Positions 1 to 6,252 of a stretch of DNA of 10,652 nucleotides are shown in pieces (within the stretch, counting starts at the first letter, position 1; every line of letters starts with the position of its first letter). This DNA comes from JBBRHF01 sp038223055. Its GTDB lineage: Bacteria > Actinomycetota > Actinomycetes > JACCUZ01. Location of the stretch: contig JBBRHF010000151.1 of assembly GCA_038223055.1 (NCBI GenBank), forward strand, positions 1 through 10,652, given 5' to 3'. The position numbers were made by a program, and so were the translations under genes. The notes under the pieces are model-generated. The model had not been told where the DNA came from, did not search any database, and was given only the letters and a program-made list of their open reading frames with translations.

Positions 1-80
1 ACCTCGTGGCGCTCGGCGCGCAGCGAACGCACCAGGTGGCCGCCGAGCAGGCCCGAGGCGCCGGTCAGTGCGACTCTCAC
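1..80 (-). CDS. TIGR01777-type NAD-dependent epimerase/dehydratase, N-terminal fragment (runs off the left edge)
   Basis: Only the first 26 codons are in the window. They begin with GTG at 80-78 and read MRVALTGASGLLGGHL, then VRSLRAERHE. The TGASGLLG stretch is the glycine-rich dinucleotide-binding turn at the start of a Rossmann fold, and this opening resembles TIGR01777/SDR39U1 proteins, an extended SDR family of poorly known substrate. The GTG start overlaps the E2 stop codon (GTGA), so translation is probably coupled to the E2 gene and the protein belongs to the same operon. In other actinobacteria a gene of this type often sits between the E2 gene and lipB/lipA; whether that holds here lies outside the window. 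The family call rests on 26 residues and could be another extended SDR. Confidence 0.72.
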   Translation of the reverse strand, partial: MRVALTGASGLLGGHLVRSLRAERHE

Positions 81-1927
81 AGACCGAGATCGCCTTCGAA
101 CTTGCCGCCCTCAAGGCGTTCCTTGAGGCTGACCAGGAACCGTGCGGCATCGGCACCGTCGACGATCCGGTGGTCATAGGACAACGCCAGCATGCACATG
201 TGGCGGATCGCGATCGTCTCGCCGAGCTCGGGGTCGTCGATCACGACCGGGCGCTTGATGACGGCGCCGGTGCCCAGGATGGCCACCTGAGGCTGGTTGA
301 TGATCGGGGTGTCGAACAGGGCGCCCCTGCTGCCGGTGTTGGTGAGGGTGAAGGTGCCCCCACCCAGCTCGTCTGGGGTGACCTTGTTGTTGCGGGTGCG
401 CGCGGCGAGGTCGGCGATCTTGCGGGCCATTCCCGCGATGTTGAGGTCACCAGCGTCCTTGATCACGGGCACCAGCAGGCCGCGTTCGGTGTCCACCGCG
501 ACGCCGAGGTGCTCGACGTCGAAGTAGGTGATCTCGCCCTTGTCGGTGTCGATCGCGGAGTTGAGCCGGGGGTGGGCTTTGAGGGCCTCGACCGCTGCCT
601 TGGCCATGAATGGCAGGTAGGAGAGCTTGACCCCCTCGCGAGCCGCGAAATCGTCCTTCGCGCGATTGCGCAGGCGGGCAATCTTGGTCAGGTCAACCTC
701 GATCACGGTGGTCAGCTGCGCCGACACCTGCAACGACTCGACCATGCGTTGCGCGATGACCTTGCGCAGTCTCGACATCTTCTCGGTCGTGCCGCGCAGC
801 GGAGACACCGCTGGCCGTGCGGCTTGCTCTGCCGCCGCCGGGCCGGCCGGCGCGCTCGGAGCCGCCGCCGGCTCGGACGCTGCGGCCTTGCGCGCTGCGG
901 CGGCATCGAGGACGTCCTGCTTGCGGATGCGGCCACCAACCCCCGTGCCGGTCAGCGTCGCGAGGTCGACCTGATGTTCGGTGGCCAGCTTGCGGACGAG
1001 TGGGGTCACGTAGGCGCCACCTTCCGTCCCCCCTGCACTCCCGGTCGCGGCGGCTGCGGCGGGCTCGGCGGGTGCCGGCGGTTCGGGCGCCGGTGGTGCG
1101 GCCTGTTGCGGTGCCGGTGCCGGCTCCTGGGCCGCGGGTGCCGGCTGCTGGGCCGCGGGTGCCGGCTGCTGGGCCGCGGGTGGTGCCGGCTTGCTCGGTG
1201 CGCTCGGCTGACTCGGCGCAGGGGCCTCCTTCGCTGCCTCGTCACCCTGACCCTCGTCGGTGCCGCCGGAGTCGCCGCCGATCACCGCGAGCTCGGTGCC
1301 CACGGGCACCGTCTCGTCTTCGGCCACGACGATCTTGCTGAGTACGCCGGCGACCGGCGAGGGGATCTCGGTGTCGACCTTGTCGGTGGAGACCTCGAGC
1401 AGCGGCTCGTCCTCCGCGACATCGTCGCCGACCTGCTTGAGCCAGCGGGTGACGGTGCCCTCGGTCACGCTCTCGCCCAGGGCGGGCATGGTCACCGGCG
1501 TACCTCCGCCCGAGCCGCCGCCTGCGGCCGGGGCCTCTTCGTCGGCTGCCGGTGCGGACTGCTGGGGCTGCTCGCTCGGCTGATCGACGCCGGCGGGTGC
1601 GCCCGAGTCGGCGGGTGCGCCCGAGTCCTGGGTGCCCGAGTCCTGGGTGCCCGAGTCCGCCTGACCGGAGTCGTCTCCCGACGAGGTCGCCCCGTCGCCG
1701 ATGACGGCGAGCTCGGTGCCGACGGCGACCGTCTCGTCCTCGCCGACCACGATCTTCTGAAGCACGCCCCCCGCCGGTGACGGGATCTCGGTGTCCACCT
1801 TGTCGGTCGAGACTTCAAGCAGCGGCTCGTCCGCCGCGACCTCGTCACCTTCCTGCTTGAGCCAGCGGGTGACGGTGCCCTCGGTGACGCTCTCCCCGAG
1901 GGCCGGCATGGTTACCGAGGTCGACAT
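77..1927 (-). CDS. sucB: Dihydrolipoamide acyltransferase (E2) of a 2-oxoacid dehydrogenase complex, two lipoyl domains
   Basis: This 616-residue E2 core subunit transfers the acyl group from lipoyl-lysine to CoA in the cytoplasm. Order: lipoyl domain 1 (about 5-77, lipoylated K43 in TDKVDTE), an acidic Ser/Gly/Asp linker, lipoyl domain 2 (145-217, K183), a long Ala-Pro-Gln linker, a peripheral-subunit-binding domain (about 306-342, YVTPLVRKLA to GGRIRKQDVL), a second linker, and the catalytic domain (about 380-616) with the DHRIVDG motif at 585-591 (H586, D590). The family is the actinobacterial form named SucB in TIGR02927. The Mycobacterium tuberculosis member (DlaT, Rv2215) is the pyruvate dehydrogenase E2, and in many actinobacteria the succinyltransferase domain is fused to OdhA/KGD, so a pyruvate dehydrogenase role is more likely than the symbol suggests. 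The ATG at 1927 has a good ribosome-binding site. The gene lies 82 bases after lpdA and its stop overlaps the next start. Confidence 0.95.
   Translation of the reverse strand: MSTSVTMPALGESVTEGTVTRWLKQEGDEVAADEPLLEVSTDKVDTEIPSPAGGVLQKIVVGEDETVAVGTELAVIGDGATSSGDDSGQADSGTQDSGTQDSGAPADSGAPAGVDQPSEQPQQSAPAADEEAPAAGGGSGGGTPVTMPALGESVTEGTVTRWLKQVGDDVAEDEPLLEVSTDKVDTEIPSPVAGVLSKIVVAEDETVPVGTELAVIGGDSGGTDEGQGDEAAKEAPAPSQPSAPSKPAPPAAQQPAPAAQQPAPAAQEPAPAPQQAAPPAPEPPAPAEPAAAAATGSAGGTEGGAYVTPLVRKLATEHQVDLATLTGTGVGGRIRKQDVLDAAAARKAAASEPAAAPSAPAGPAAAEQAARPAVSPLRGTTEKMSRLRKVIAQRMVESLQVSAQLTTVIEVDLTKIARLRNRAKDDFAAREGVKLSYLPFMAKAAVEALKAHPRLNSAIDTDKGEITYFDVEHLGVAVDTERGLLVPVIKDAGDLNIAGMARKIADLAARTRNNKVTPDELGGGTFTLTNTGSRGALFDTPIINQPQVAILGTGAVIKRPVVIDDPELGETIAIRHMCMLALSYDHRIVDGADAARFLVSLKERLEGGKFEGDLGL
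1119..1181 (-). repeat. Three tandem 21-bp units encoding the Ala-Pro-Gln linker of E2
   Basis: The units at 1119-1139, 1140-1160 and 1161-1181 are each 21 bases. The last two are identical and the first differs by one base. They encode the repeated heptad PAPAAQQ/PAPAAQE. Such flexible linkers let lipoyl domains swing between active sites, and the near-identical DNA suggests recent growth by slippage, so copy number may vary between strains. Confidence 0.85.
1277..1915 (-). repeat. Duplicated lipoyl-domain coding segment within the E2 gene
   Basis: Two copies of a 219-base segment, 1697-1915 and 1277-1495, lie exactly 420 bases apart in the same frame. They encode lipoyl domains that match at 65 of 73 residues (8 differences by eye). 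Similarity is also evident at DNA level, for example around 1438-1498 and 1858-1918. This points to an internal duplication, possibly kept alike by gene conversion. Confidence 0.85.
1592..1657 (-). repeat. Short tandem repeats in the first interdomain linker of E2
   Basis: Two identical 18-base units (1592-1609, 1610-1627) are followed by two identical 15-base units (1628-1642, 1643-1657), all ending in CCCGAGTC on the plus strand. They encode the DSGAPA/DSGAPA and DSGTQ/DSGTQ repeats that join the two lipoyl domains. The units are whole codons, so changes in copy number would keep the frame. Confidence 0.8.
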
Positions 1928-1935
1928 GGTCGCGA

Positions 1936-1943
1936 TCTCCTTC
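1936..1943 (-). promoter_or_regulatory. Ribosome-binding site of the E2 gene
   Basis: The minus strand reads GAAGGAGA, with GGAG ending 9 bases before the ATG at 1927. It fixes the E2 start. Confidence 0.8.
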
Positions 1944-2009
1944 TTGTCGGCAGCGCGCTGGGTGCGGATAGCCGTGCGGTCATTGGTGCGGGTGCGGCGG
2001 CGGTCGCGC

Positions 2010-3398
2010 CTAGCCGTGAGCGTGCAGAGGCTTGCCGGCCAGGGCGAGATGTGCCTCGCCGAGCGCCTCGGTCTGCGTGGGGTGCGCGTGGATCAGTGCT
2101 GCGACCTCGTCGGGGAAGGCCTCCCAGTTGAAGATCAGCTGGGCCTCGCCGACCTGCTCGCCCACCCGGCTGCCCACCATGTGGATGCCGACGACGGGGC
2201 CGTCCTTCTGGCGTACGAGCTTGACGAACCCGGCGGTCTTGAGGATCTGGCTCTTGCCGTTGCCGGCGAGGTCGTAGGTCAGCGACTCGACGCTCTCCGC
2301 GCCGTACTTCTCCTTGGCCTGGGCCTCGGTCAGCCCCATCGAGGCGACCTCCGGCTCGGAGTAGGTGACCCGCGGCACGCCGTCATAGTCGATGGGCGCC
2401 GGGTTGAGCCCGGCCAGCCGCTCGGCCACGAGGATGCCCTCGCCGAAGCCGACGTGCGCCAGCTGCAGGGTGGGGATGAGGTCGCCCACCGCCGAGATCG
2501 TCGCCACGTTGGTCTGGCACTGGGCGTCGACCTTGACGAAACCACGGTCCATCTCGACCCCGGCCTCCTCGTAGCCCAGATCCTGCGACACCGGTCCCCG
2601 CCCGACCGCGACGAGCAGCAGTTCGGCGTCGAACGACTTGCCGTTCTCCAACGAGACCCGCACACCCTTGTCCGTCTTCTCGACGCCGGAGAAGCGCGAT
2701 CCCAGCTGGAAGGCGATGCCACGCTTGCGGAACGCGCGTTCGAGCATTTTGGACGCCTGCTCGTCCTCGAGCGGCACGAGGTGGGGCAGCGCCTCCACGA
2801 TCGTCACGTCGACACCGAAGGACTTCCACACGCTGGCGAACTCGCAGCCGATGACACCGCCGCCGAGCACGATGACCGAGGCGGGGACCGCTTCGAGGCG
2901 CAGGGCGTGGTCGCTGGAGAGGATTCGCTCGCCGTCGATGTCCAGGCCGGGCAGGCTCTTGGGCACCGAGCCGGTGGCCAACACGACGTGGCGGCCTTCG
3001 TAGCGCTGGCCGTCGACCTCGACCGCGGTGGGGCTGACCAGGCGGCCCGCTCCCTCAACGAAGGTGATCTTGCGGCTCTTGACCAGTCCCTGCAGACCCT
3101 TGTAGAGCCGGGCGACGACGCCGTCCTTGTAGGCGTTGACTCCGGGCAAATCGATGCCCTCGAACGTCGTGCGGACGCCGAACTGTTCGCTCTCGCGGGA
3201 CTGATCGGCGATCTCCGCCGCGTGCAGCAGCGCCTTGGTCGGGATGCAGCCCTGGTGCAGGCAGGTGCCGCCGAGCTTGCCCTTCTCGATGAGCACGACG
3301 CTCTGCCCGAGCTGGGCGGCGCGCAGCGCGCAGGCGTAGCCGCCGCTTCCGCCTCCGAGGATGACGACGTCGTACACGGTGCCGGCGCTCTCGGCCAC
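2010..3398 (-). CDS. lpdA: Dihydrolipoamide dehydrogenase (E3)
   Basis: This cytoplasmic FAD flavoprotein reoxidises dihydrolipoyl groups and passes electrons to NAD+. It serves pyruvate and 2-oxoglutarate dehydrogenases and, as L-protein, glycine cleavage. The 462-residue product has the N-terminal FAD fold (VVILGGGSGG at 11-20), the redox disulfide GGTCLHQGC (C46, C51), the NAD fold (VIVLGGGVIGCEFAS about 175-189), the second FAD motif (ISAVGDL about 301-307), and the C-terminal HAHPTQTE with the catalytic His-Glu pair H439 and E444. The GTG at 3398 is chosen because AGAAGGAG lies just upstream. The frame stays open to another GTG at 3437, which would add 13 residues (MKFHATQAQKERA) ahead of the fold and has no better site. 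It is the first gene of the lpdA-E2-epimerase operon and is divergent from the 115-residue gene. Confidence 0.95.
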   Translation of the reverse strand: MAESAGTVYDVVILGGGSGGYACALRAAQLGQSVVLIEKGKLGGTCLHQGCIPTKALLHAAEIADQSRESEQFGVRTTFEGIDLPGVNAYKDGVVARLYKGLQGLVKSRKITFVEGAGRLVSPTAVEVDGQRYEGRHVVLATGSVPKSLPGLDIDGERILSSDHALRLEAVPASVIVLGGGVIGCEFASVWKSFGVDVTIVEALPHLVPLEDEQASKMLERAFRKRGIAFQLGSRFSGVEKTDKGVRVSLENGKSFDAELLLVAVGRGPVSQDLGYEEAGVEMDRGFVKVDAQCQTNVATISAVGDLIPTLQLAHVGFGEGILVAERLAGLNPAPIDYDGVPRVTYSEPEVASMGLTEAQAKEKYGAESVESLTYDLAGNGKSQILKTAGFVKLVRQKDGPVVGIHMVGSRVGEQVGEAQLIFNWEAFPDEVAALIHAHPTQTEALGEAHLALAGKPLHAHG

Positions 3399-3404
3399 GG
3401 CTCG

Positions 3405-3412
3405 CTCCTTCT
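3405..3412 (-). promoter_or_regulatory. Ribosome-binding site that decides the lpdA start
   Basis: The minus strand reads AGAAGGAG, with 6 bases between GGAG and the GTG at 3398. This favours the shorter lpdA protein over the upstream in-frame GTG at 3437. Confidence 0.8.
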
Positions 3413-3460
3413 GTGCTTGGGTCGCGTGGAATTTCACCTGGTGGTGTTCGCCCGCGCGTC

Positions 3461-3491
3461 ATCCTGTCACCGTGGCGGCGGTCCCTGGCAA
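3461..3491 (-). promoter_or_regulatory. Possible promoter of the lpdA operon
   Basis: On the minus strand TTGCCA (3491-3486) precedes CAGGAT (3466-3461) by 19 bases. CAGGAT keeps the A2 and T6 of the actinobacterial -10 consensus TANNNT. Transcription would start near 3454, giving a leader of about 55 bases. The spacer is long and the match is partial, so this is only a candidate. Confidence 0.25.
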
Positions 3492-3527
3492 TCGGGGGAC
3501 TGGCGCTGACGCGGAACCACCGACCTG

Positions 3528-3548
3528 TCCCCCACCGTTGGTGGGGGA
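3528..3548. repeat. Perfect 9-bp inverted repeat in the lpdA upstream region
   Basis: TCCCCCACC (3528-3536) and GGTGGGGGA (3540-3548) are exact reverse complements separated by GTT. It lies 130 bases upstream of lpdA and 41 bases before the divergent GTG at 3589. No T-run follows on either strand, so a factor-independent terminator is unlikely. It could be an operator for a dimeric regulator or an RNA hairpin in the leader of the plus-strand gene. Confidence 0.6.
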
Positions 3549-3577
3549 AACCGGCCTTTGGCGGTTCGGGACGAATC

Positions 3578-3582
3578 GGAGG
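3578..3582 (+). promoter_or_regulatory. Ribosome-binding site of the 115-residue gene
   Basis: GGAGG ends 6 bases before the GTG at 3589. A second GTG at 3586 is only 3 bases away, so 3589 is preferred. Confidence 0.7.
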
Positions 3583-3588
3583 CACGTG

Positions 3589-3936
3589 GTGCGGCTGTTC
3601 GGCAGGAAAGAGCAGCGACGTGGGCAGCTCCGACAGGCCGACTCCGCTGACGTCAAGCATCTGGAGCAGTTCGCCCGGGGACGCAAGGGCGTCGAGGCGT
3701 ACGTCGAGCCCCCGACGGCCGTCTCCAGCACGACGGTGGTCTTCGTCGCCGGCACGGGGGAGTGGACCCGGCGGCGGGTGCGCGATGCGCGGGCGGCGCA
3801 CGAGTTGGCCAACCGGCTGGGCATCCCGTCCTATGACGCCGGGGTGATGGGCTACCCGCAGCGCATGCGTGACTGGAACGCTCGGAAGTCCGGGGCGCGG
3901 GAGACCCCCGCCGGGGGCGACGCGTCGACCACCTGA
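3589..3936 (+). CDS. Conserved actinobacterial protein of unknown function, 115 residues
   Basis: The protein is small and basic with no signal peptide or membrane segment. It starts MRLFGRKEQRRGQLRQ, has a central part VKHLEQFARGRKGVEAYVEP followed by a beta-like STTVVFVAGTGEWTRRRV, and then AHELANRLGIPSYDAGVMGYPQRMRDWN; the tail after residue 100 is low-complexity. From memory, similar proteins occur near lpd in Streptomyces and Nocardioides relatives, sometimes labelled 'oxidoreductase' without evidence, but I see no cofactor motif here. The GTG start follows GGAGG. It is followed after 5 bases by the M50B gene, so the two probably form an operon divergent from lpdA. The conserved WTRRRV and GYPQRMRDW stretches look like functional surfaces, but no role can be assigned. 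Confidence 0.82.
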   Translation: MRLFGRKEQRRGQLRQADSADVKHLEQFARGRKGVEAYVEPPTAVSSTTVVFVAGTGEWTRRRVRDARAAHELANRLGIPSYDAGVMGYPQRMRDWNARKSGARETPAGGDASTT

Positions 3937-3941
3937 ACGCG

Positions 3942-4667
3942 GTGTCCGGCGTCGAGGTCGTGCGGGAGGTCTGGCAGCGGGCAGTGCACAGCCAGCCCGC
4001 GCCGGGTGGCGGTGTGGTGATCGGGGCCGCCCTGGTCGCGGCGGTGCTTGTGCTCTCACCGGTGGCCTGGCCACGCACCCGCCACGTCGTCACGCTAGCC
4101 CACGAGGGGGCGCATGGCCTGGCAGCCGTGCTGACCGGTCGCCGCCTGGCGGGCATCCGGCTGCACGCGGACACCTCGGGCCTGACCGTGTCGGTCGGCC
4201 GACGCCGCGGGCTCGGCATGGTCATGATGTTGGCGTCGGGCTACCTCGGGCCGGCGTTGTTCGGGTTGGGAGCCGCGTTCCTGCTCGGCGCGGGCCATGC
4301 GGTCGGGGTGCTCTGGCTGACGCTGGCCCTGCTGGTGCTGCTGCTCGCGCAGATCAGGAACTGGTTCGGGCTGTGGTCGGTGCTGGTCGTGGGCGCCGCG
4401 GTGGCGGCCGCTTCCTGGTGGTTGCCCCAGCGCGGGCAATCCGGTCTGGCCTACCTGGTCACGTGGTTCCTACTGATGGCTGCGCCACGGCCCGTCGTCG
4501 AGTTGGCGCGGCAGCGTCGCCGGGGACGCGGCCGGCGCGCCGGGGACTCCGACGCCGACCAGCTTGCCCGGCTGACTGGATTGCCGGGCGGCGCGTGGGT
4601 CGCCTTGTTCTTCGCCGGGACCGTCGGTGCGCTGGTGGTGGGTGGCCGCTGGCTGGTGACCGGCTGA
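3942..4667 (+). CDS. M50B-like membrane metallopeptidase family protein
   Basis: This 241-residue integral membrane protein has hydrophobic segments at about 23-42, 92-117, 121-137, 144-160, 168-181 and 217-238. HEGAH (54-58) within TLAHEGAHGLAAVLTGRRL is the HExxH zinc motif of the PF13398 (peptidase M50B) family, and the following GIRLHADTSGLT matches that family's usual downstream segment. A later SDADQLARLTGLPG (about 203-216) could supply the third metal ligand, an Asp. Site-2 proteases of the wider M50 clan cut within membranes, but this branch is uncharacterised, so substrate and even proteolysis are inference. The GTG start at 3942 lies 5 bases after the previous stop and has no clear Shine-Dalgarno, which suggests coupling; an in-frame GTG at 3960 is an alternative. 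The gene ends 2 bases before the convergent pepA stop. Confidence 0.85.
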   Translation: MSGVEVVREVWQRAVHSQPAPGGGVVIGAALVAAVLVLSPVAWPRTRHVVTLAHEGAHGLAAVLTGRRLAGIRLHADTSGLTVSVGRRRGLGMVMMLASGYLGPALFGLGAAFLLGAGHAVGVLWLTLALLVLLLAQIRNWFGLWSVLVVGAAVAAASWWLPQRGQSGLAYLVTWFLLMAAPRPVVELARQRRRGRGRRAGDSDADQLARLTGLPGGAWVALFFAGTVGALVVGGRWLVTG

Positions 4668-4672
4668 GGTCA
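4657..4672. repeat. Inverted repeat spanning both stop codons of the M50B gene and pepA
   Basis: TGACC (4657-4661) and GGTCA (4668-4672) pair across a 6-base loop. The loop ends with the plus-strand stop TGA, and the right arm contains the pepA stop on the minus strand. With a 5-bp stem and no T-run it is at best a weak bidirectional terminator. Confidence 0.35.
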
Positions 4673-6193
4673 GAGGCTGCCGGCGGCCATGTCCTCGGCC
4701 AGCTGGACGAGCGTGCGCACCCCGGCGCCGGTGCCGCCCTTGGGGGTGTAGCCGTGCGCCGCGGACTCGTTGAAGGCCGGGCCGGCGATGTCGAGGTGCG
4801 CCCACGAGATGCCTTCCCCGACGAAGTCCTGAAGGAACAGTCCGGCCACGAGCATGCCGCCGTACTTGTCGCCGATGTTGGCGATGTCGGCGACCTCGGA
4901 GTCCATCGACTTGCGCAGCTCGGGGGGTAGCGGCATCGGCCACATGGCCTCGCCCGCTCGGCGGGACGAGGCGAAGATTCCCTCGCGGGTGCCGTCCCGG
5001 TTGGACATGATCGCGGCGGTGCGGGCACCGAGGGCTACGAGCTGGGCGCCGGTGAGGGTGGCGATGTCCACGATCAGGTCGGGCTTGTCCTCGCTGGCGC
5101 GCGCGATGCCGTCGGCCAGCACCAGGCGACCCTCGGCGTCGGTGTTGAGGACCTCGACGGTCCTTCCGCCGTACATCGTCAGCACGTCGGAGGGGCGCTG
5201 GGCGGTGCCCGACGGCATGTTCTCGGCCATCGGCGCCCAGCCCGTGACATGGACGTCGGGCTTCAGGCGCGCGATCGCGGTCATCGCGGCGATGACCGCG
5301 GCGGCCCCGCCCATGTCGGCCTTCATCCACTCCATCGACTTGGACGGTTTGAGCGAGAGGCCACCCGAGTCGAACGTGATTCCCTTGCCGACCAGCGCCA
5401 GGTGCTGGGCGCTTCGCGATGCCCGGTAGGTCAGCTTGACCAGCCGCGGGGGCCGCGACGAGCCCTGGCCGACACCGAGGATGCCGCCGTAGCCGGACGC
5501 GGCGAGCGCCAACTCGTCGAGCACCTCGACGGTGAGGCCGGCGGCCTTGGCGGCGGCGACGGCGGCGCTCGCGAACGCGGCCGGCGGCAGGTCCGAGGGT
5601 GGCGCGTTGACCCAGTCGCGGGCGAGGTTCACCGCGGCCGCGACGATCTCGGCGCGAGCGAGCGCGGCCTTGACGCCGCGGTCGCGTCCGGTGTCGGTCA
5701 GCACCGTGATGTCGGTGACGGGAGGCTTGTGGTCCTTCATCGACGCGACCCGATAGGCGTGGTAGGCGTAGGCCCCGAGCAGGGCGCCCTCGGCGAGCGC
5801 GCCGGCAGTGGCTGCGTCGGTGACTGGCAGCACGAGGCCCACCGTCGCGGTTCCCGCCAGCGAGCGGATCGCCACCCCGGCCGCGCGGCGCAGCACCTCG
5901 GGCTCGAACGAGCCACCCTTTCCGTCGGCCGCGCTGGGCGCCTGGCCCAGTCCCACCGTGACCAGCAGCGGTGCGCTCACGGCGCCCTGCGAGGCGATCC
6001 TGGTCAGCTCACCGGCTGCGCCGGTGCCGCCCAGGGTCGCGACCGTGGCCGCCAGCCGTCCCTTGAACGCCTTGTCGAGATCGTCGGCACCCGGCGCCAG
6101 CGCCACCCCGTCGGCCATCTTGACGACCCCCACCACGAGGGCGTCGACCTTGAGGCTCGAGGGCTTGCCGGTGCGCAGGTTCAACGTGGTCAC
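4670..6193 (-). CDS. pepA: Leucyl aminopeptidase, M17 family
   Basis: This cytosolic dizinc/dimanganese aminopeptidase removes N-terminal residues, especially Leu, from peptides and recycles amino acids, including Cys-Gly from glutathione-type thiols in some organisms. The 507-residue product has the N-terminal macro-like domain (about 1-165) and the C-terminal catalytic domain. The signature NTDAEGRL lies at 350-357. Metal ligands K270, D275, D293, D352 and E354 and catalytic K282 and R356 are all present, at the same numbers as in E. coli PepA as I recall them. The start is the GTG at 6193, with a weak GGAA-type ribosome-binding site (ACGGAAC). It is divergent from gcvT across 59 bases and convergent with the M50B gene. 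E. coli PepA also binds DNA, but nothing here tests that. Confidence 0.95.
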   Translation of the reverse strand: MTTLNLRTGKPSSLKVDALVVGVVKMADGVALAPGADDLDKAFKGRLAATVATLGGTGAAGELTRIASQGAVSAPLLVTVGLGQAPSAADGKGGSFEPEVLRRAAGVAIRSLAGTATVGLVLPVTDAATAGALAEGALLGAYAYHAYRVASMKDHKPPVTDITVLTDTGRDRGVKAALARAEIVAAAVNLARDWVNAPPSDLPPAAFASAAVAAAKAAGLTVEVLDELALAASGYGGILGVGQGSSRPPRLVKLTYRASRSAQHLALVGKGITFDSGGLSLKPSKSMEWMKADMGGAAAVIAAMTAIARLKPDVHVTGWAPMAENMPSGTAQRPSDVLTMYGGRTVEVLNTDAEGRLVLADGIARASEDKPDLIVDIATLTGAQLVALGARTAAIMSNRDGTREGIFASSRRAGEAMWPMPLPPELRKSMDSEVADIANIGDKYGGMLVAGLFLQDFVGEGISWAHLDIAGPAFNESAAHGYTPKGGTGAGVRTLVQLAEDMAAGSL

Positions 6194-6235
6194 AGGTGTT
6201 CCGTTTCGTGGGGGTCGCGGCTGGTTCGATCGCCG

Positions 6236-6245
6236 ATGCTAGCGT
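6236..6245. promoter_or_regulatory. Overlapping divergent -10 elements for pepA and gcvT
   Basis: The sequence ATGCTAGCGT contains TAGCGT on the plus strand (6240-6245) and TAGCAT on the minus strand (6241-6236). Both fit the actinobacterial -10 consensus TANNNT. The plus-strand element ends 7 bases before the gcvT ATG, which would place the transcript start at or next to that ATG. The minus-strand element would give pepA a leader of about 35 bases. No convincing -35 box is visible on either side. Confidence 0.42.
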
Positions 6246-6252
6246 CCAATCC

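Noticed and set aside
68..1780. Long plus-strand open frame opposite the E2 gene
   Set aside because: It is a mirror of the E2 gene in GC-rich DNA: no family resemblance, low-complexity Gly/Arg/Leu runs and repeats that mirror the E2 linkers.
1791..3509. Long plus-strand open frame opposite lpdA
   Set aside because: Antisense shadow of lpdA; the product is an Asp/Leu/Val-rich composition with no domain, while the minus strand encodes a complete Lpd.
3528..3548. Single CRISPR-repeat-like palindrome with G/C runs
   Set aside because: Only one copy, no spacer-repeat pattern and no cas genes in the window; treated as an inverted repeat.
3905..3917. CCCCC-GCC-GGGGG hairpin near the end of the 115-residue gene
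   Set aside because: Short stem inside coding sequence, without a U-run and before a closely coupled gene; likely a by-product of GC content.
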